NCBI GenBank assembly: GCA_003551495.1
Contig: PUMT01000175.1
Location: 1-33,586, forward strand
Reading direction: 5' to 3'
Origin: Bacteroidota bacterium
Lineage (GTDB): Bacteria > Bacteroidota > Bacteroidia > Bacteroidales > PUMT01
Length of the DNA stretch: 33,586 nt
Of this stretch, positions 1 through 8,388 are shown one piece after another. How positions within the stretch are numbered: position 1 is the stretch's first letter; every line of letters starts with the position of its first letter. A program made the translations under genes and the position numbers. Below the pieces are notes generated by a model. The model saw nothing but the letters and a program-made list of their open reading frames with translations, did no database searches and was not told the origin of the DNA.

Positions 1-159
1 CAACTTCATTATGAAATTTTTTTCCATCTGTATGTGTGTATTTTTGGATAAAAATTTCATAATGAAGTTGCAAAATTTTGACTGACTGGAGTATACGCTT
101 CGCTTTATCTTAAAAATTTTTCATCTTGTCTGTGTGTATTTAGCTGAAAAATTTTTCAT
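1..159. repeat. Two related AT-rich stem-loop repeats
   Basis: Two inverted repeats lie in tandem. Element A has perfect 21-bp arms at 1-21 and 50-70 around a 28-nt loop. Element B has perfect 11-bp arms at 112-122 and 146-156 around a 23-nt loop. Both loops contain TGTGTGTATTT preceded by an ATCT-like stretch (about 26-43 and 123-140), and the inner arm sequences resemble each other, so B looks like a diverged copy of A. Element A starts at the first base of the window, so its arm may extend further left. They lie just upstream of the radical SAM gene promoter. Their function is unknown; a terminator for an upstream gene, a small dispersed repeat or a protein-binding structure are all possible. 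Confidence 0.7.
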
Positions 160-160
160 G

Positions 161-168
161 TATATTTG
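161..168 (+). promoter_or_regulatory. Candidate -7 box for the radical SAM gene
   Basis: TATATTTG matches the Bacteroidota -7 consensus TAnnTTTG. No clear -33 box is seen about 20 nt upstream. A transcript from here would start near 173-176 and give a leader of about 12 nt before the ATG at 187. The box overlaps an in-frame TTG at 166, which argues against that codon as the start. Confidence 0.45.
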
Positions 169-186
169 CCTTTTTTATTTTTCCTG

Positions 187-966
187 ATGGCTACTTTTCT
201 TTTCGATAAAATAGTGTTTGGCCCGGTTAAAAGCAGAAGACTGGGAATATCTTTGGGAATAAACCTTTTACCGACAAACTCAAAGTGGTGCAGTTTCAAT
301 TGTATATACTGCGAATGCGGTTGGACTTCCCCCCCGCCGTATAATAAAAATCTTTTTCCTTCAAGGGAAAAAGTCCGGCAGGACCTCAGGAAGATGCTCA
401 TCAATATGAAACAGGAAGGTGACCGTCCGGATGTAATCACATTTGCAGGCAATGGTGAACCTACCATACATCCCGGGTTTTCAGGCATTATTGACGATAC
501 GGTTTCCTTGCGGAACGAGTTTTTCAGGGATGCACGAATTGCAGTTCTTTCAAATGCCAGCATGATACACAAAAATGAAGTATTCATGGCTCTGAAAAAA
601 GTTGATCAGAATATCCTTAAGCTTGATTCGGGAATTGAAGCCACCATAAGGTTTTTAAATCAGCCTCCTCCTGAATTCAGGCTGAAAGAAGCTGTAGAAA
701 AGCTAATGCTTTTCAGGGGCGATTTCATTCTCCAGACTTTGTTCATAAACGGAACATACAAAAACAAAGTAATTGACAATACTACTGAAAGTGAACTGAA
801 TGCATGGCTGCCGCTGGTCAGGAAGTTAAGGCCACGTGAAGTTATGATTTACACAATTGCACGGGATACACCGGTCAGGGGATTGAAAAAGGTTTCACCC
901 GAAAAGCTCAGGGAAATTGCAAAAAAGGTAGAAGGCTTCGGAATACCTGTAAGTATATCCTCCTGA
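187..966 (+). CDS. Radical SAM protein, COG0731-like
   Basis: This is a 259-residue radical SAM enzyme. The 4Fe-4S-binding CxxxCxxC motif is visible as C35, C39 and C42 (WCSFNCIYC), preceded by the conserved stretch FGPVKSRRLGISLGINLLP. This layout is typical of small COG0731-like radical SAM proteins, a family named after wyosine synthetases; in Bacteroidota their substrate is generally unknown, and no substrate is claimed here. A fourth cysteine follows closely (C44). An in-frame TTG at 166 would add seven hydrophobic residues, but it lies inside the candidate -7 box, so the ATG at 187 is preferred. The gene is followed after 38 bp by a glycosyltransferase on the same strand, possibly co-transcribed, with no obvious functional link. 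Confidence 0.85.
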   Translation: MATFLFDKIVFGPVKSRRLGISLGINLLPTNSKWCSFNCIYCECGWTSPPPYNKNLFPSREKVRQDLRKMLINMKQEGDRPDVITFAGNGEPTIHPGFSGIIDDTVSLRNEFFRDARIAVLSNASMIHKNEVFMALKKVDQNILKLDSGIEATIRFLNQPPPEFRLKEAVEKLMLFRGDFILQTLFINGTYKNKVIDNTTESELNAWLPLVRKLRPREVMIYTIARDTPVRGLKKVSPEKLREIAKKVEGFGIPVSISS

Positions 967-1004
967 GGATATGAAATGAACAATACATATTAACACAGGC
1001 TAAA

Positions 1005-2105
1005 TTGTCGGTTGTCCGGAAAAAGAAAATAGTGGTTTGTCCCCTGGACTGGGGGCTGGGACATGCTACCCGCATGATGCCACTGATAACCTTTTTAAAA
1101 AGGGATTTTCAGGTAATAGTAGCTGCAGGGGGTAATGCCCGTTCAGTGATTATATACTCGTTCCCGGAATTGCAGTGCCTGAGTTTGCCGGGAATGAAAA
1201 TAAGCTATTCCGGAAAGAATATACTGAAGAGATTGTTTGCGATTGCTCCCCTTTTTATCTATCACTCTGTCAAAGAGCATTTCCTTTTCCGTAAAATAGT
1301 TGATCAAATCGAGCCCGATATAATTATATCAGATAACAGGTACGGTATTTTCAGCAGAAAAAAATTCAGTATACTGATTACTCATCAGCTTTTCGTATCA
1401 CTCCCGCAGGGAATGAAATTTTTACAACCGGCTGTTTCTTGTCTTCTCAGAAAAGCCGGTTATTTTTTTAACGAATGCTGGATCCCTGACATCCCGGGCA
1501 ATTACAGCCTTTCAGGCTCCCTGTCAGCTCCGGCCGGTCTAACCGGAAAATATTTTCATGCGGGCTGGCTAAGCCATTTTTCAGTTATAAAATATTCCTC
1601 TACTGCCGGAGTAACCCAAAAATGGCAGGTTATTGCCATTATTTCCGGCCCGGAACCACAGAGGTCTGCACTTGAAAGTATTCTTGCAAATCAACTTTCT
1701 TCAGCCCCTTTTCGTTCACTTATGGTATGCGGCCGTCCTTCAAAAATGAACCATTCTGTTATCCGTTGGGGGAATCTGGAAAAAGTTCCATATATGAATG
1801 CAGGTGAACTTTTGCATGCAATAAGCAGGTCTGGGACAGTTATTTGCCGCAGCGGTTACAGCTCCATTGCAGATATAGCGACAATAGGGAAAAAAGCAAT
1901 TTTTATCCCCACTCCCGGACAGCCCGAACAGGAGTACCTGGCCAGGAGACTTGAAGGAAAGGGATGGTATTACTATGAAAAACAGGATAGCTTCAATCTG
2001 ATTCGTGCTCTTGCCAGATCCGAAAAATACGTGTTTCCTGCTTCAGGAAGGAAAATCAGTTTGCTGGCAGACCTGATCAAAAGACTAAAATATCAAAAAA
2101 TATAG
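1005..2105 (+). CDS. Predicted GT-B glycosyltransferase
   Basis: This 366-residue protein resembles the GT-B (MurG/MGT-like) glycosyltransferases. The N-terminal acceptor half opens with a beta strand followed by DWGLGHATRMMPL, the glycine-rich loop of this fold. The C-terminal half carries a donor-binding signature, CRSGYSSIADIATIGK followed by PTPGQPEQEYLA. The sugar donor and acceptor cannot be inferred. The frame has no ATG near its beginning; TTG at 1005 is the best start because the open frame reaches only to 975 upstream and the conserved N-terminus begins within ten codons of it. Its 3' end overlaps the convergent PAP2-like gene by 13 bp. Confidence 0.75.
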   Translation: MSVVRKKKIVVCPLDWGLGHATRMMPLITFLKRDFQVIVAAGGNARSVIIYSFPELQCLSLPGMKISYSGKNILKRLFAIAPLFIYHSVKEHFLFRKIVDQIEPDIIISDNRYGIFSRKKFSILITHQLFVSLPQGMKFLQPAVSCLLRKAGYFFNECWIPDIPGNYSLSGSLSAPAGLTGKYFHAGWLSHFSVIKYSSTAGVTQKWQVIAIISGPEPQRSALESILANQLSSAPFRSLMVCGRPSKMNHSVIRWGNLEKVPYMNAGELLHAISRSGTVICRSGYSSIADIATIGKKAIFIPTPGQPEQEYLARRLEGKGWYYYEKQDSFNLIRALARSEKYVFPASGRKISLLADLIKRLKYQKI

Positions 2106-2695
2106 AAAACCATTATCATAATTGCAGCCCCTGCAAGAAACCCTGAATAAACCTGCCGGGGATTGTGGGCTTTCAGTTCAATTCTTGAAAAACCGGTTAA
2201 CCCGGCAACCAGGATTACAGGAACAAGAATAGCGAAGAGGTTCACTGAATAGGTGAAAGAAAGTGAAAGAACCAGTCCGGCAAGCCCCCCAATACCAACC
2301 ATATGTGCACTGATTTTCCATACGGTTGAAACAAGGAATACAACTGCAACTGAAACAACAACACCCTTCATAAAAAGGAAAATGGGTTCGGGTAAAAAAT
2401 CGTAAATAAGCAGGTAGGTGAAAAAGTAAACGACAAGGGTAAAAAAAAGTGGAAGCAATCTCTCCTTCAGAGAATTCATCTGAACACTTCCAATCATCCT
2501 GAAAAGTAGAAAAAGGGGGATAAAGCAGATCGGGAGCAAAAAAGTCCCTGAAAAAATTATCAGAAAAATTGCCCTCTTTTGTTCAAATGTCAAATTCCAT
2601 AAATTGATGCCGGAAGAGAATATCAGCAAAATGCCGAATGAAGTCATCAACAATGGGTGAAAAAAAAATGAAAAAACTTTAGCGGCATTAAGCAT
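2093..2695 (-). CDS. PAP2-like integral membrane protein
   Basis: This 200-residue protein has about five or six hydrophobic segments. Its C-terminal half resembles the PAP2 (type 2 phosphatidic acid phosphatase) superfamily: a KISAHMVG segment corresponds to the PSGH region, and SRIELKAHNPRQV corresponds to SR-x5-H-x3-D. The last aspartate, which orients the catalytic histidine in active PAP2 enzymes, is replaced by Gln, and the first motif (KERLLP) is shortened. It may be a non-canonical or inactive lipid phosphatase. It lies 20 bp downstream of rpoN on the same strand and is probably the last gene of the asnS-rpoN group. Confidence 0.7.
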   Translation of the reverse strand: MLNAAKVFSFFFHPLLMTSFGILLIFSSGINLWNLTFEQKRAIFLIIFSGTFLLPICFIPLFLLFRMIGSVQMNSLKERLLPLFFTLVVYFFTYLLIYDFLPEPIFLFMKGVVVSVAVVFLVSTVWKISAHMVGIGGLAGLVLSLSFTYSVNLFAILVPVILVAGLTGFSRIELKAHNPRQVYSGFLAGAAIMIMVFYIF

Positions 2696-2715
2696 ATAGT
2701 ATTAAAAAAACAATT

Positions 2716-4173
2716 TTACAATACCTTTCTTAATCTGGCTACAGGAATGTTAAGTTGTTCACGGTATTTTGCAACTGTTCGCCTTGCTATATTGTAACCT
2801 TTTTCCTTCAGGATGGCAGTAAGTTTTTCGTCAGTTACCGGTTTACGCTTGTCTTCATTATCTATGCATTCTTTAAGGATAGTTTTGATCTCCCTTGTTG
2901 ATACCTCTTCACCAGCTTCGTTTTGCAGACCCTCAGAAAAAAAATACTTAAGCGGAAATATTCCGAAATGAGTCTGTATATATTTGCTATTGGCAACCCT
3001 GCTCACCGTGGATATATCCAGTCCCGTTCTTTCTGCAATATCCTTAAGTATCATAGGTCTCAACTTTGTTTCATCCCCATCGGCAAAAAACTCCCTCTGG
3101 TATTCAAGTATCGCGTTCATTGTTACCATTAATGTATTCTGCCTTTGAACGATCGCATCAATAAACCATTTTGCCGAGTCAAGTTTCTGCTTTACAAAAG
3201 ATAATGTCTCCCTGTCTTTTTTCGTCCTGCTCTCTTTTTTAATGCTGATATTTTCCAGCATATCACAATATGTCCTGTTCAGCTTAAGATCGGGAATATT
3301 CCGTGTATTAAGGCTAAGAATGAACTCCCCGTCAACATAGTCGAGAATAAAATCGGGCACAATCTGGTATGAAGGATTGCTGACAGAATCACTGTACAGG
3401 CTGCCCGGCTTAGGGTTCAACCTGAGGATCTCTTTAATTGCACCTTTCAGTTCTTCCTCTGTTATATTAAGTTTTTTTGAGATTTTGTCATAATGCTTTT
3501 TAATAAACTCCTTGAAACACTGACTTAAAATTCTTTGTGCAAGTTTTACAGGTTCGCTATCCTGATCTTTACGTTCTATCTGAAGCAGGAGGCATTCCTG
3601 AAGATCGCGTGCACCTACACCAGGCGGATCAAAATCCTGTATTATTTTGAGAATTTCGTAAAGCTCTGCTTCATCAGTTTTGATATTCTGGGAAAATACA
3701 AGGTCGTCGGCAATTGCATCAAGACGCCTCCTCAGGTATCCGTCCTCATCAAGATTCCCAAGTATATGCCTGGCAAGCATCTGGCTGCGCTCATCCATTG
3801 AATATAGGCCAAGTTGACTTTCCAGATGTGACCTGAATGTTGATTCAGTTCCCAGGGGTATTTCCTCCCTTTTATCATCCCTGGAGTAATTGCTTACATT
3901 AAGCTTGTAGGCAGGAGTTTCATCATCCTCAATATAATCTTCAAGTGAAAACTCATCCTGGTTTTCCTCAATGTTCTCATCACCAGCATTCTCTTCATTC
4001 ACGGCTTCTTCAGTTGCAGATTCCTCACCTTCCTCCAATGCTGGATTCTCCTCCAGTTCTTTCTTGATCCTTTGTTCAAGCTGAATGGCGGGTATCTCAA
4101 GCAGCTTTATCATCTGAATCTGCTGCGGCGAGAGTTTCTGAAGAAGTTTCTGCTGTAGTCTTTGCTTTAACAT
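2716..4173 (-). CDS. rpoN: RNA polymerase sigma-54 factor RpoN
   Basis: This is sigma-54, which directs core polymerase to -24/-12 promoters and needs AAA+ activators to open them. All regions are present in 485 residues. The Gln/Leu-rich activator-interacting N-terminus spans about 1-46 (LSPQQIQMIKLLEIPAIQLE), followed by an acidic linker at 47-85. The core-binding region is at about 110-300, with FDPPGVGARDLQECLL at 181-196. A helix-turn-helix lies near 375-401, and the RpoN box ARRTVAKYRE at 463-472. The length is normal. The gene is downstream of asnS (114 bp gap) and upstream of the PAP2-like gene. No enhancer-binding activator gene lies in this window. Confidence 0.97.
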   Translation of the reverse strand: MLKQRLQQKLLQKLSPQQIQMIKLLEIPAIQLEQRIKKELEENPALEEGEESATEEAVNEENAGDENIEENQDEFSLEDYIEDDETPAYKLNVSNYSRDDKREEIPLGTESTFRSHLESQLGLYSMDERSQMLARHILGNLDEDGYLRRRLDAIADDLVFSQNIKTDEAELYEILKIIQDFDPPGVGARDLQECLLLQIERKDQDSEPVKLAQRILSQCFKEFIKKHYDKISKKLNITEEELKGAIKEILRLNPKPGSLYSDSVSNPSYQIVPDFILDYVDGEFILSLNTRNIPDLKLNRTYCDMLENISIKKESRTKKDRETLSFVKQKLDSAKWFIDAIVQRQNTLMVTMNAILEYQREFFADGDETKLRPMILKDIAERTGLDISTVSRVANSKYIQTHFGIFPLKYFFSEGLQNEAGEEVSTREIKTILKECIDNEDKRKPVTDEKLTAILKEKGYNIARRTVAKYREQLNIPVARLRKVL

Positions 4174-4287
4174 ATCTTTTCAGCATTCTTTTCCTGCAGG
4201 CAATTTACTAAATTTTCAGATATTAAGTTATAAGAACCTTTTAACTTGCAACGTAATCCAGGGAATTAATATGCAACAGGTTATAAA

Positions 4288-5685
4288 TCAGAATTCAGCA
4301 TTTTTGGGAGTTCTTGGAAACGGGATAACATCACGTATATTCCCCATGCCCGTAACAAAAAGCATCAATCGTTCGAATCCCAGTCCGAAACCACTATGCG
4401 GGGCAGTTCCAAACCGTCGTGTATCAAGATACCACCACAACTCTTCTTTCGGTATATTGAGTTCCTGAATTCTTTTCTCAAGTTTTTCAAGGTCCTCTTC
4501 CCTTTGCGAGCCACCAATTATTTCTCCTATCTTAGGAAAAAGCACATCCATAGCTCTTACAGTTTTCCCGTCATCGTTCTGCTTCATATAAAAAGCTTTA
4601 ATATCCCTGGGATAGCCTGTAATTATCACAGGTTTTCCAAAGTGATTTTCAACAAGATAACGCTCGTGTTCTGATTGCAGATCGGCGCCCCAGTGAACAG
4701 GAAACTCAAATTCTTTCCCTGACGTCGACAAGATATCTATTGCTTCATTGTAGGTGATCCTTATGAAATCATTTTCTGCAACATGTTTTATGCGTTCGAT
4801 CAGGTCCCTGTCATACATCTCAGTCAGAAATTCAAGATCTTCACGGCACTCATCCAGCAACCTCACCAACAGGTATTTTAAAAACTCTTCTGCAAGATCC
4901 ATATTATCTTCAATATCGTAAAATGCCATCTCAGGCTCAATCATCCAGAATTCTGCAAGGTGCCTTGGAGTATTCGAATTCTCTGCACGAAAAGTTGGCC
5001 CGAATGTATATACATCCGAAAGTGCAAGAGCCCCAAGTTCGGCTTCAAGTTGGCCTGAAACGGTAAGATTGGTTTCGCGTCCGAAGAAATCCTCGCGGTA
5101 GTCAATTCTGTTTCCATTTGTTCTGGGCGGATTTGAAATATCAAGTGTTGTAACACGGAACATTTCACCTGCACCTTCAGCATCAGCTCCTGTTATTATC
5201 GGAGTGTGCAGGTATAAGAAACCTTTATCGTTAAAAAATTTGTGAATTGCATAAGCAAGTGCATGGCGTATTCGGAGTACGGCTCCAAAAGTGTTGGTTC
5301 TGGGACGCAAGTGTGCAATTTCCCTTAAAAATTCGAGTGTGTGACCCTTCTTTTGCAATGGATACTTCAACGGATCTGCAGGACCGTAAAGTTCCAAATT
5401 CCCGGCAAGGATCTCCACATTTTGGCCTTTGCCCATACTTTCTTTAAGTTCACCGGTAACCGAAATACAAGCTCCGGTTGTAATTTTTTTAAGAAACTCT
5501 TCACCAAATTGAGGAACATCTGCAACTATTTGAATGTTTTTTATAGTAGATCCGTCGTTCAGGGAAATAAAAGCGATCTTTTTATTTCCCCTGCGGGTAC
5601 GGACCCATCCCTTTACAGTTATTTCCGTTCCAAACTCTTTCGATAAAAGGGCTTCCCTGACCCTGGTTCTTGCTTTGATTCCCAT
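4288..5685 (-). CDS. asnS: Asparaginyl-tRNA synthetase
   Basis: This is a class IIb aminoacyl-tRNA synthetase of 465 residues that charges tRNA-Asn. An N-terminal OB-fold anticodon-binding domain is visible ([19 protein letters not shown], about 23-41). Motif 2 is at 232-255 ([20 protein letters not shown] onward) and motif 3 near 432-440 (GFGLGFERL). The C-terminus [10 protein letters not shown] is typical of AsnRS rather than AspRS. A longer reading from 5733 adds 16 residues; the ATG at 5685 (MGIKARTRV) matches the usual family N-terminus and is chosen. It is divergent from gldA and upstream of rpoN. Confidence 0.96.
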   Translation of the reverse strand: MGIKARTRVREALLSKEFGTEITVKGWVRTRRGNKKIAFISLNDGSTIKNIQIVADVPQFGEEFLKKITTGACISVTGELKESMGKGQNVEILAGNLELYGPADPLKYPLQKKGHTLEFLREIAHLRPRTNTFGAVLRIRHALAYAIHKFFNDKGFLYLHTPIITGADAEGAGEMFRVTTLDISNPPRTNGNRIDYREDFFGRETNLTVSGQLEAELGALALSDVYTFGPTFRAENSNTPRHLAEFWMIEPEMAFYDIEDNMDLAEEFLKYLLVRLLDECREDLEFLTEMYDRDLIERIKHVAENDFIRITYNEAIDILSTSGKEFEFPVHWGADLQSEHERYLVENHFGKPVIITGYPRDIKAFYMKQNDDGKTVRAMDVLFPKIGEIIGGSQREEDLEKLEKRIQELNIPKEELWWYLDTRRFGTAPHSGFGLGFERLMLFVTGMGNIRDVIPFPRTPKNAEF

Positions 5686-5809
5686 TAATTTTATTTTAGT
5701 TAAAACTGTTAACAGTTTTTCATATTTCTTCACTTGCCGGGGAAACAGCTCTTAAACTGATTCAACTATCCCCGGCTGACTGCCTCCGGCTATTTGTTAT
5801 TGTTCCCTG

Positions 5810-5817
5810 CAAAATTA
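5810..5817 (-). promoter_or_regulatory. Candidate -7 box for asnS
   Basis: On the minus strand this reads TAATTTTG followed by CAGG, a match to TAnnTTTG. No clear -33 box is visible. The implied leader before the asnS ATG at 5685 is about 115-120 nt. Confidence 0.4.
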
Positions 5818-5858
5818 GTATTTTGATTCAAATAATCCTGAAATGCCCAAAAAATCGG

Positions 5859-5890
5859 TTTTGGCACTTGTCTTATTTTTCTTATTTTCG
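5859..5890 (+). promoter_or_regulatory. Candidate gldA promoter
   Basis: TTTTG at 5859-5863 and TATTTTCG at 5883-5890, separated by 19 nt, fit the -33/-7 layout with one mismatch in the -7 box. The implied leader to the ATG at 5917 is about 20 nt. Confidence 0.45.
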
Positions 5891-5916
5891 TGTAATTATA
5901 CTATACCATTTCATCC

Positions 5917-6819
5917 ATGTCAGTTGTTGTAAATAATGTCACCAAATTATACGGAAAACAGAAGGCACTTGACAATGTCTCATTCAAAATCAACACAGGT
6001 GAGATTCTGGGTTTTCTTGGCCCCAATGGTGCAGGCAAAACAACTATGATGAAGATAATCACAGGTTATCTGCCTGCAACATCAGGTTCTGTCACCATCA
6101 ACGGCAGAGAAGTAAGAAACAATCTGAGGGAAATAAAGCAAAAAGTGGGCTACCTGCCAGAAAACAATCCGTTGTACCCCGAAATGTATGTACAGGAGTA
6201 TCTCCGTTTTGTAGCAGATCTTTTCGGAGTGGAAAAAAAAGACAGGCTGGTGGCGGATACTATAGAAATTACCGGACTTGGCAAGGAAAAACACAAAAAG
6301 ATCGGGGTACTGTCCAAAGGTTACCGCCAACGTGTAGGTCTTGCACATGTTCTTATCCACGACCCGGAAGTGCTTATTCTGGATGAACCTACTTCCGGAT
6401 TGGACCCCAACCAGATAGTTGAGATAAGAAATCTTATATCCAGTGCAGGCAAGGAAAAAACTGTGATGCTTTCAACTCACATAATGCAGGAGGTTGAAGC
6501 AATATGTCAGAGAATAATCATTATCAACAAAGGAAGAATTGTAGCCGACCGGGAAACAGGCAGGATTGATTCGGGTATTTCCGGAGCAGCAGTAGTAGTT
6601 GAATTCAGCGGTGAGGCTGAAGAATCTCAACTGCTTTCAATCCCCGGGGCATCAAAGGCATTCAGGGTTGAAAAAAACAAATGGATTATTGAAAGTTCAG
6701 GCCCCGGTGACATCAGAACCGGTATATTCAGATTTGCTGTCGATAATAATCTCACCGTATTATACCTTCAAAAACAGGAAAAAACACTTGAGCAATTGTT
6801 CAGGGAACTTACTGAATAA
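5917..6819 (+). CDS. gldA: ABC transporter ATPase, GldA-like
   Basis: This is a 300-residue ABC ATPase. Walker A is GPNGAGKT (35-42), the signature is LSKGYRQRV (132-140), Walker B is LILDEP (153-158), and the switch histidine is H188. Overall similarity is to GldA, the ATP-binding subunit of the GldA/F/G ABC complex needed for gliding motility and type IX-linked functions in Bacteroidota. It stands alone: no permease or GldF/GldG-like gene is in the window, which is common because gldA is often separate from gldFG. GldA-like ATPases also occur in non-gliding members, so the motility role is inference; the ABC ATPase assignment is secure. Confidence 0.85.
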   Translation: MSVVVNNVTKLYGKQKALDNVSFKINTGEILGFLGPNGAGKTTMMKIITGYLPATSGSVTINGREVRNNLREIKQKVGYLPENNPLYPEMYVQEYLRFVADLFGVEKKDRLVADTIEITGLGKEKHKKIGVLSKGYRQRVGLAHVLIHDPEVLILDEPTSGLDPNQIVEIRNLISSAGKEKTVMLSTHIMQEVEAICQRIIIINKGRIVADRETGRIDSGISGAAVVVEFSGEAEESQLLSIPGASKAFRVEKNKWIIESSGPGDIRTGIFRFAVDNNLTVLYLQKQEKTLEQLFRELTE

Positions 6820-6901
6820 CAGTTTAAATTATTTCAAACCCCTGTTTGTCCCGCTGAATCACTAATTACACAGAAGTTAGCTGAGCAACCCTCAAAAAAG
6901 T

Positions 6902-6933
6902 TTTGGAATAGTGATTATTATTGAATAGGTTTG
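6902..6933 (+). promoter_or_regulatory. metK promoter
   Basis: TTTG at 6902-6905 and TAGGTTTG at 6926-6933 are separated by 20 nt, an exact match to the Bacteroidota TTTG-N19-21-TAnnTTTG arrangement. The expected transcription start, about 6938-6941, falls a few bases before the SAM-II-like element, so the riboswitch would form the very 5' end of the transcript. Confidence 0.7.
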
Positions 6934-6945
6934 CACCTGTAAAAT

Positions 6946-6996
6946 TCTGGTGGAAAGATTTGACTGATTGCAACCACAGTAAAAAATGCTAAAACG
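6946..6996 (+). promoter_or_regulatory. SAM-II-like riboswitch upstream of metK
   Basis: The order of conserved blocks matches SAM-II (SAM_alpha) riboswitches: a 5' stem strand (ctggtgg, 6947-6953), a GATTT loop motif at 6957-6961, TTGCAA at 6968-6973, the 3' stem strand (ccacag, 6974-6979), an A-rich linker, and GCTAAAA at 6988-6994. The stem strands pair with one bulge. SAM-II senses S-adenosylmethionine and normally controls methionine/SAM genes by hiding the translation start region. Here the gene below makes SAM, so feedback is the natural inference. The element ends about 80 nt before the metK ATG, farther than usual. Confidence 0.75.
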
Positions 6997-7051
6997 TATT
7001 CTGCTGCCTTTTCCCAGTCACCATATTCCACAAGTATTAATTACTAAAAAG

Positions 7052-7070
7052 ATTTTTTAACCTAAAAAAT
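7052..7070 (+). promoter_or_regulatory. AU-rich hairpin at metK start
   Basis: ATTTTTTA and TAAAAAAT form perfect 8-bp arms around the loop ACC, ending 7 nt before the metK ATG. All pairs are A-U, so it is weak; it could modulate translation initiation below the riboswitch. Confidence 0.4.
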
Positions 7071-7077
7071 TAAAAAA

Positions 7078-8370
7078 ATGGGATATCTATTTACTTCAGA
7101 ATCGGTGTCTGAAGGGCACCCTGACAAGATAGCCGATCAGATTTCGGATGCACTGCTGGATGAATTCCTGAGAATTGATCCCGAATCGAAAGTTGCTTGT
7201 GAAACGATGGTCACTACAGGACTTATTATTTGCTGCGGGGAAGTCAATACATCCGGCTATATTGACATACAGCGTATTGCGAGGGGCGTGGTGAAGGAAA
7301 TAGGCTATACCCGTTCGGCCTATAAATTCGATGCCGAATCCTGCGGTGTGATATCTACCATTCACGAACAATCTCCAGATATAAGTCAGGGAGTTGTTAA
7401 GGAAAAGGAAGAAGAACAGGGGGCAGGCGACCAGGGAATGATGTTTGGATATGCAAACAGGGAGATGGATAATTATATGCCGGTACCAATTGAACTTGCA
7501 CATGTATTGCTTCAGGAACTGGCAGCCATAAGACACGAAGGTGAGTTGATGACTTATCTCCGTCCCGACTCAAAAGCCCAGGTAACAGTTGAATATAATT
7601 CAGACAATATCCCCAGTCGAATTGACACAATAGTCATCTCAACCCAGCATGATGAGTTTGACAGTGAAGAACAAATGCGAACTGTTATTGAAAAAGATAT
7701 TCGAAACATTTTGATCCCCAGGGCAAGAAAAGTGAGTTCCCTGCCGGAAAATATCAGGAAGTTGTTTGACGATGGTTTCAGGCTGCTTGTCAATCCAACC
7801 GGGAAATTTGTGATTGGAGGGCCTCATGGTGATACAGGCCTGACAGGAAGGAAAATAATAGTTGACACTTACGGAGGGAAAGGTGCACACGGCGGAGGTG
7901 CTTTTTCCGGAAAAGATCCGTCAAAGGTTGACCGCTCTGCTGCATATGCAACAAGGCATATTGCAAAGAATATGGTGGCAGCAGGTGTTGCAGATGAAAT
8001 GCTTGTTCAGGTAGCATACGCAATTGGCAAAGCCGAGCCCGTTGGTATCTTTGTCAACACTTACGGCACTTCGAAAGTCGATATGTCTGATCCCGAAATA
8101 GAATTAAAAATCAGAAAACTATTTGACCTGAGACCTTACGCAATCGTAAACAGACTTGGTCTTAAAAATCCCGTATATCAAGAAACCTCTAAATACGGGC
8201 ATTTTGGAAGAAGTCCTTATACCAGGGAAATAGAAGTATTTTACAATAACAAGGATACCTACACAAAAATGGTTGATGGAGAAAAGAAAATCTTTAAAAA
8301 AGTAGATTTCTTTTCATGGGAAAAACTCGATTATGTTGATGTGATAAAAAAAGAGTTTGGACTGGTTTAG
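7078..8370 (+). CDS. metK: S-adenosylmethionine synthetase
   Basis: MetK makes S-adenosylmethionine from methionine and ATP, releasing phosphate and pyrophosphate. The 430-residue protein has the family signatures: [18 protein letters not shown] (11-28), GAGDQG (115-120, first PROSITE signature) and the glycine-rich phosphate loop [19 protein letters not shown] (272-290). The length is slightly above the roughly 385-400 of many bacterial MetKs, as is common in Bacteroidota. Transcription probably starts about 140 nt upstream, with a SAM-II-like riboswitch in the leader. It converges on the sugar transferase gene with 18 bp between stop codons. Confidence 0.97.
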   Translation: MGYLFTSESVSEGHPDKIADQISDALLDEFLRIDPESKVACETMVTTGLIICCGEVNTSGYIDIQRIARGVVKEIGYTRSAYKFDAESCGVISTIHEQSPDISQGVVKEKEEEQGAGDQGMMFGYANREMDNYMPVPIELAHVLLQELAAIRHEGELMTYLRPDSKAQVTVEYNSDNIPSRIDTIVISTQHDEFDSEEQMRTVIEKDIRNILIPRARKVSSLPENIRKLFDDGFRLLVNPTGKFVIGGPHGDTGLTGRKIIVDTYGGKGAHGGGAFSGKDPSKVDRSAAYATRHIAKNMVAAGVADEMLVQVAYAIGKAEPVGIFVNTYGTSKVDMSDPEIELKIRKLFDLRPYAIVNRLGLKNPVYQETSKYGHFGRSPYTREIEVFYNNKDTYTKMVDGEKKIFKKVDFFSWEKLDYVDVIKKEFGLV

Positions 8371-8388
8371 CAGCAACAAAAAAGTCTG

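Noticed and set aside
156-587. Minus-strand open frame opposite the radical SAM gene
   Set aside because: It overlaps the conserved CxxxCxxC coding region and has no recognisable protein features.
5859-5884. Possible sigma-54 promoter (TTGGCAC followed by TTAT) upstream of gldA
   Set aside because: The -24 half resembles TGGCAC but the -12 half lacks the GC of TTGC, and a vegetative -33/-7 promoter fits the same place better.
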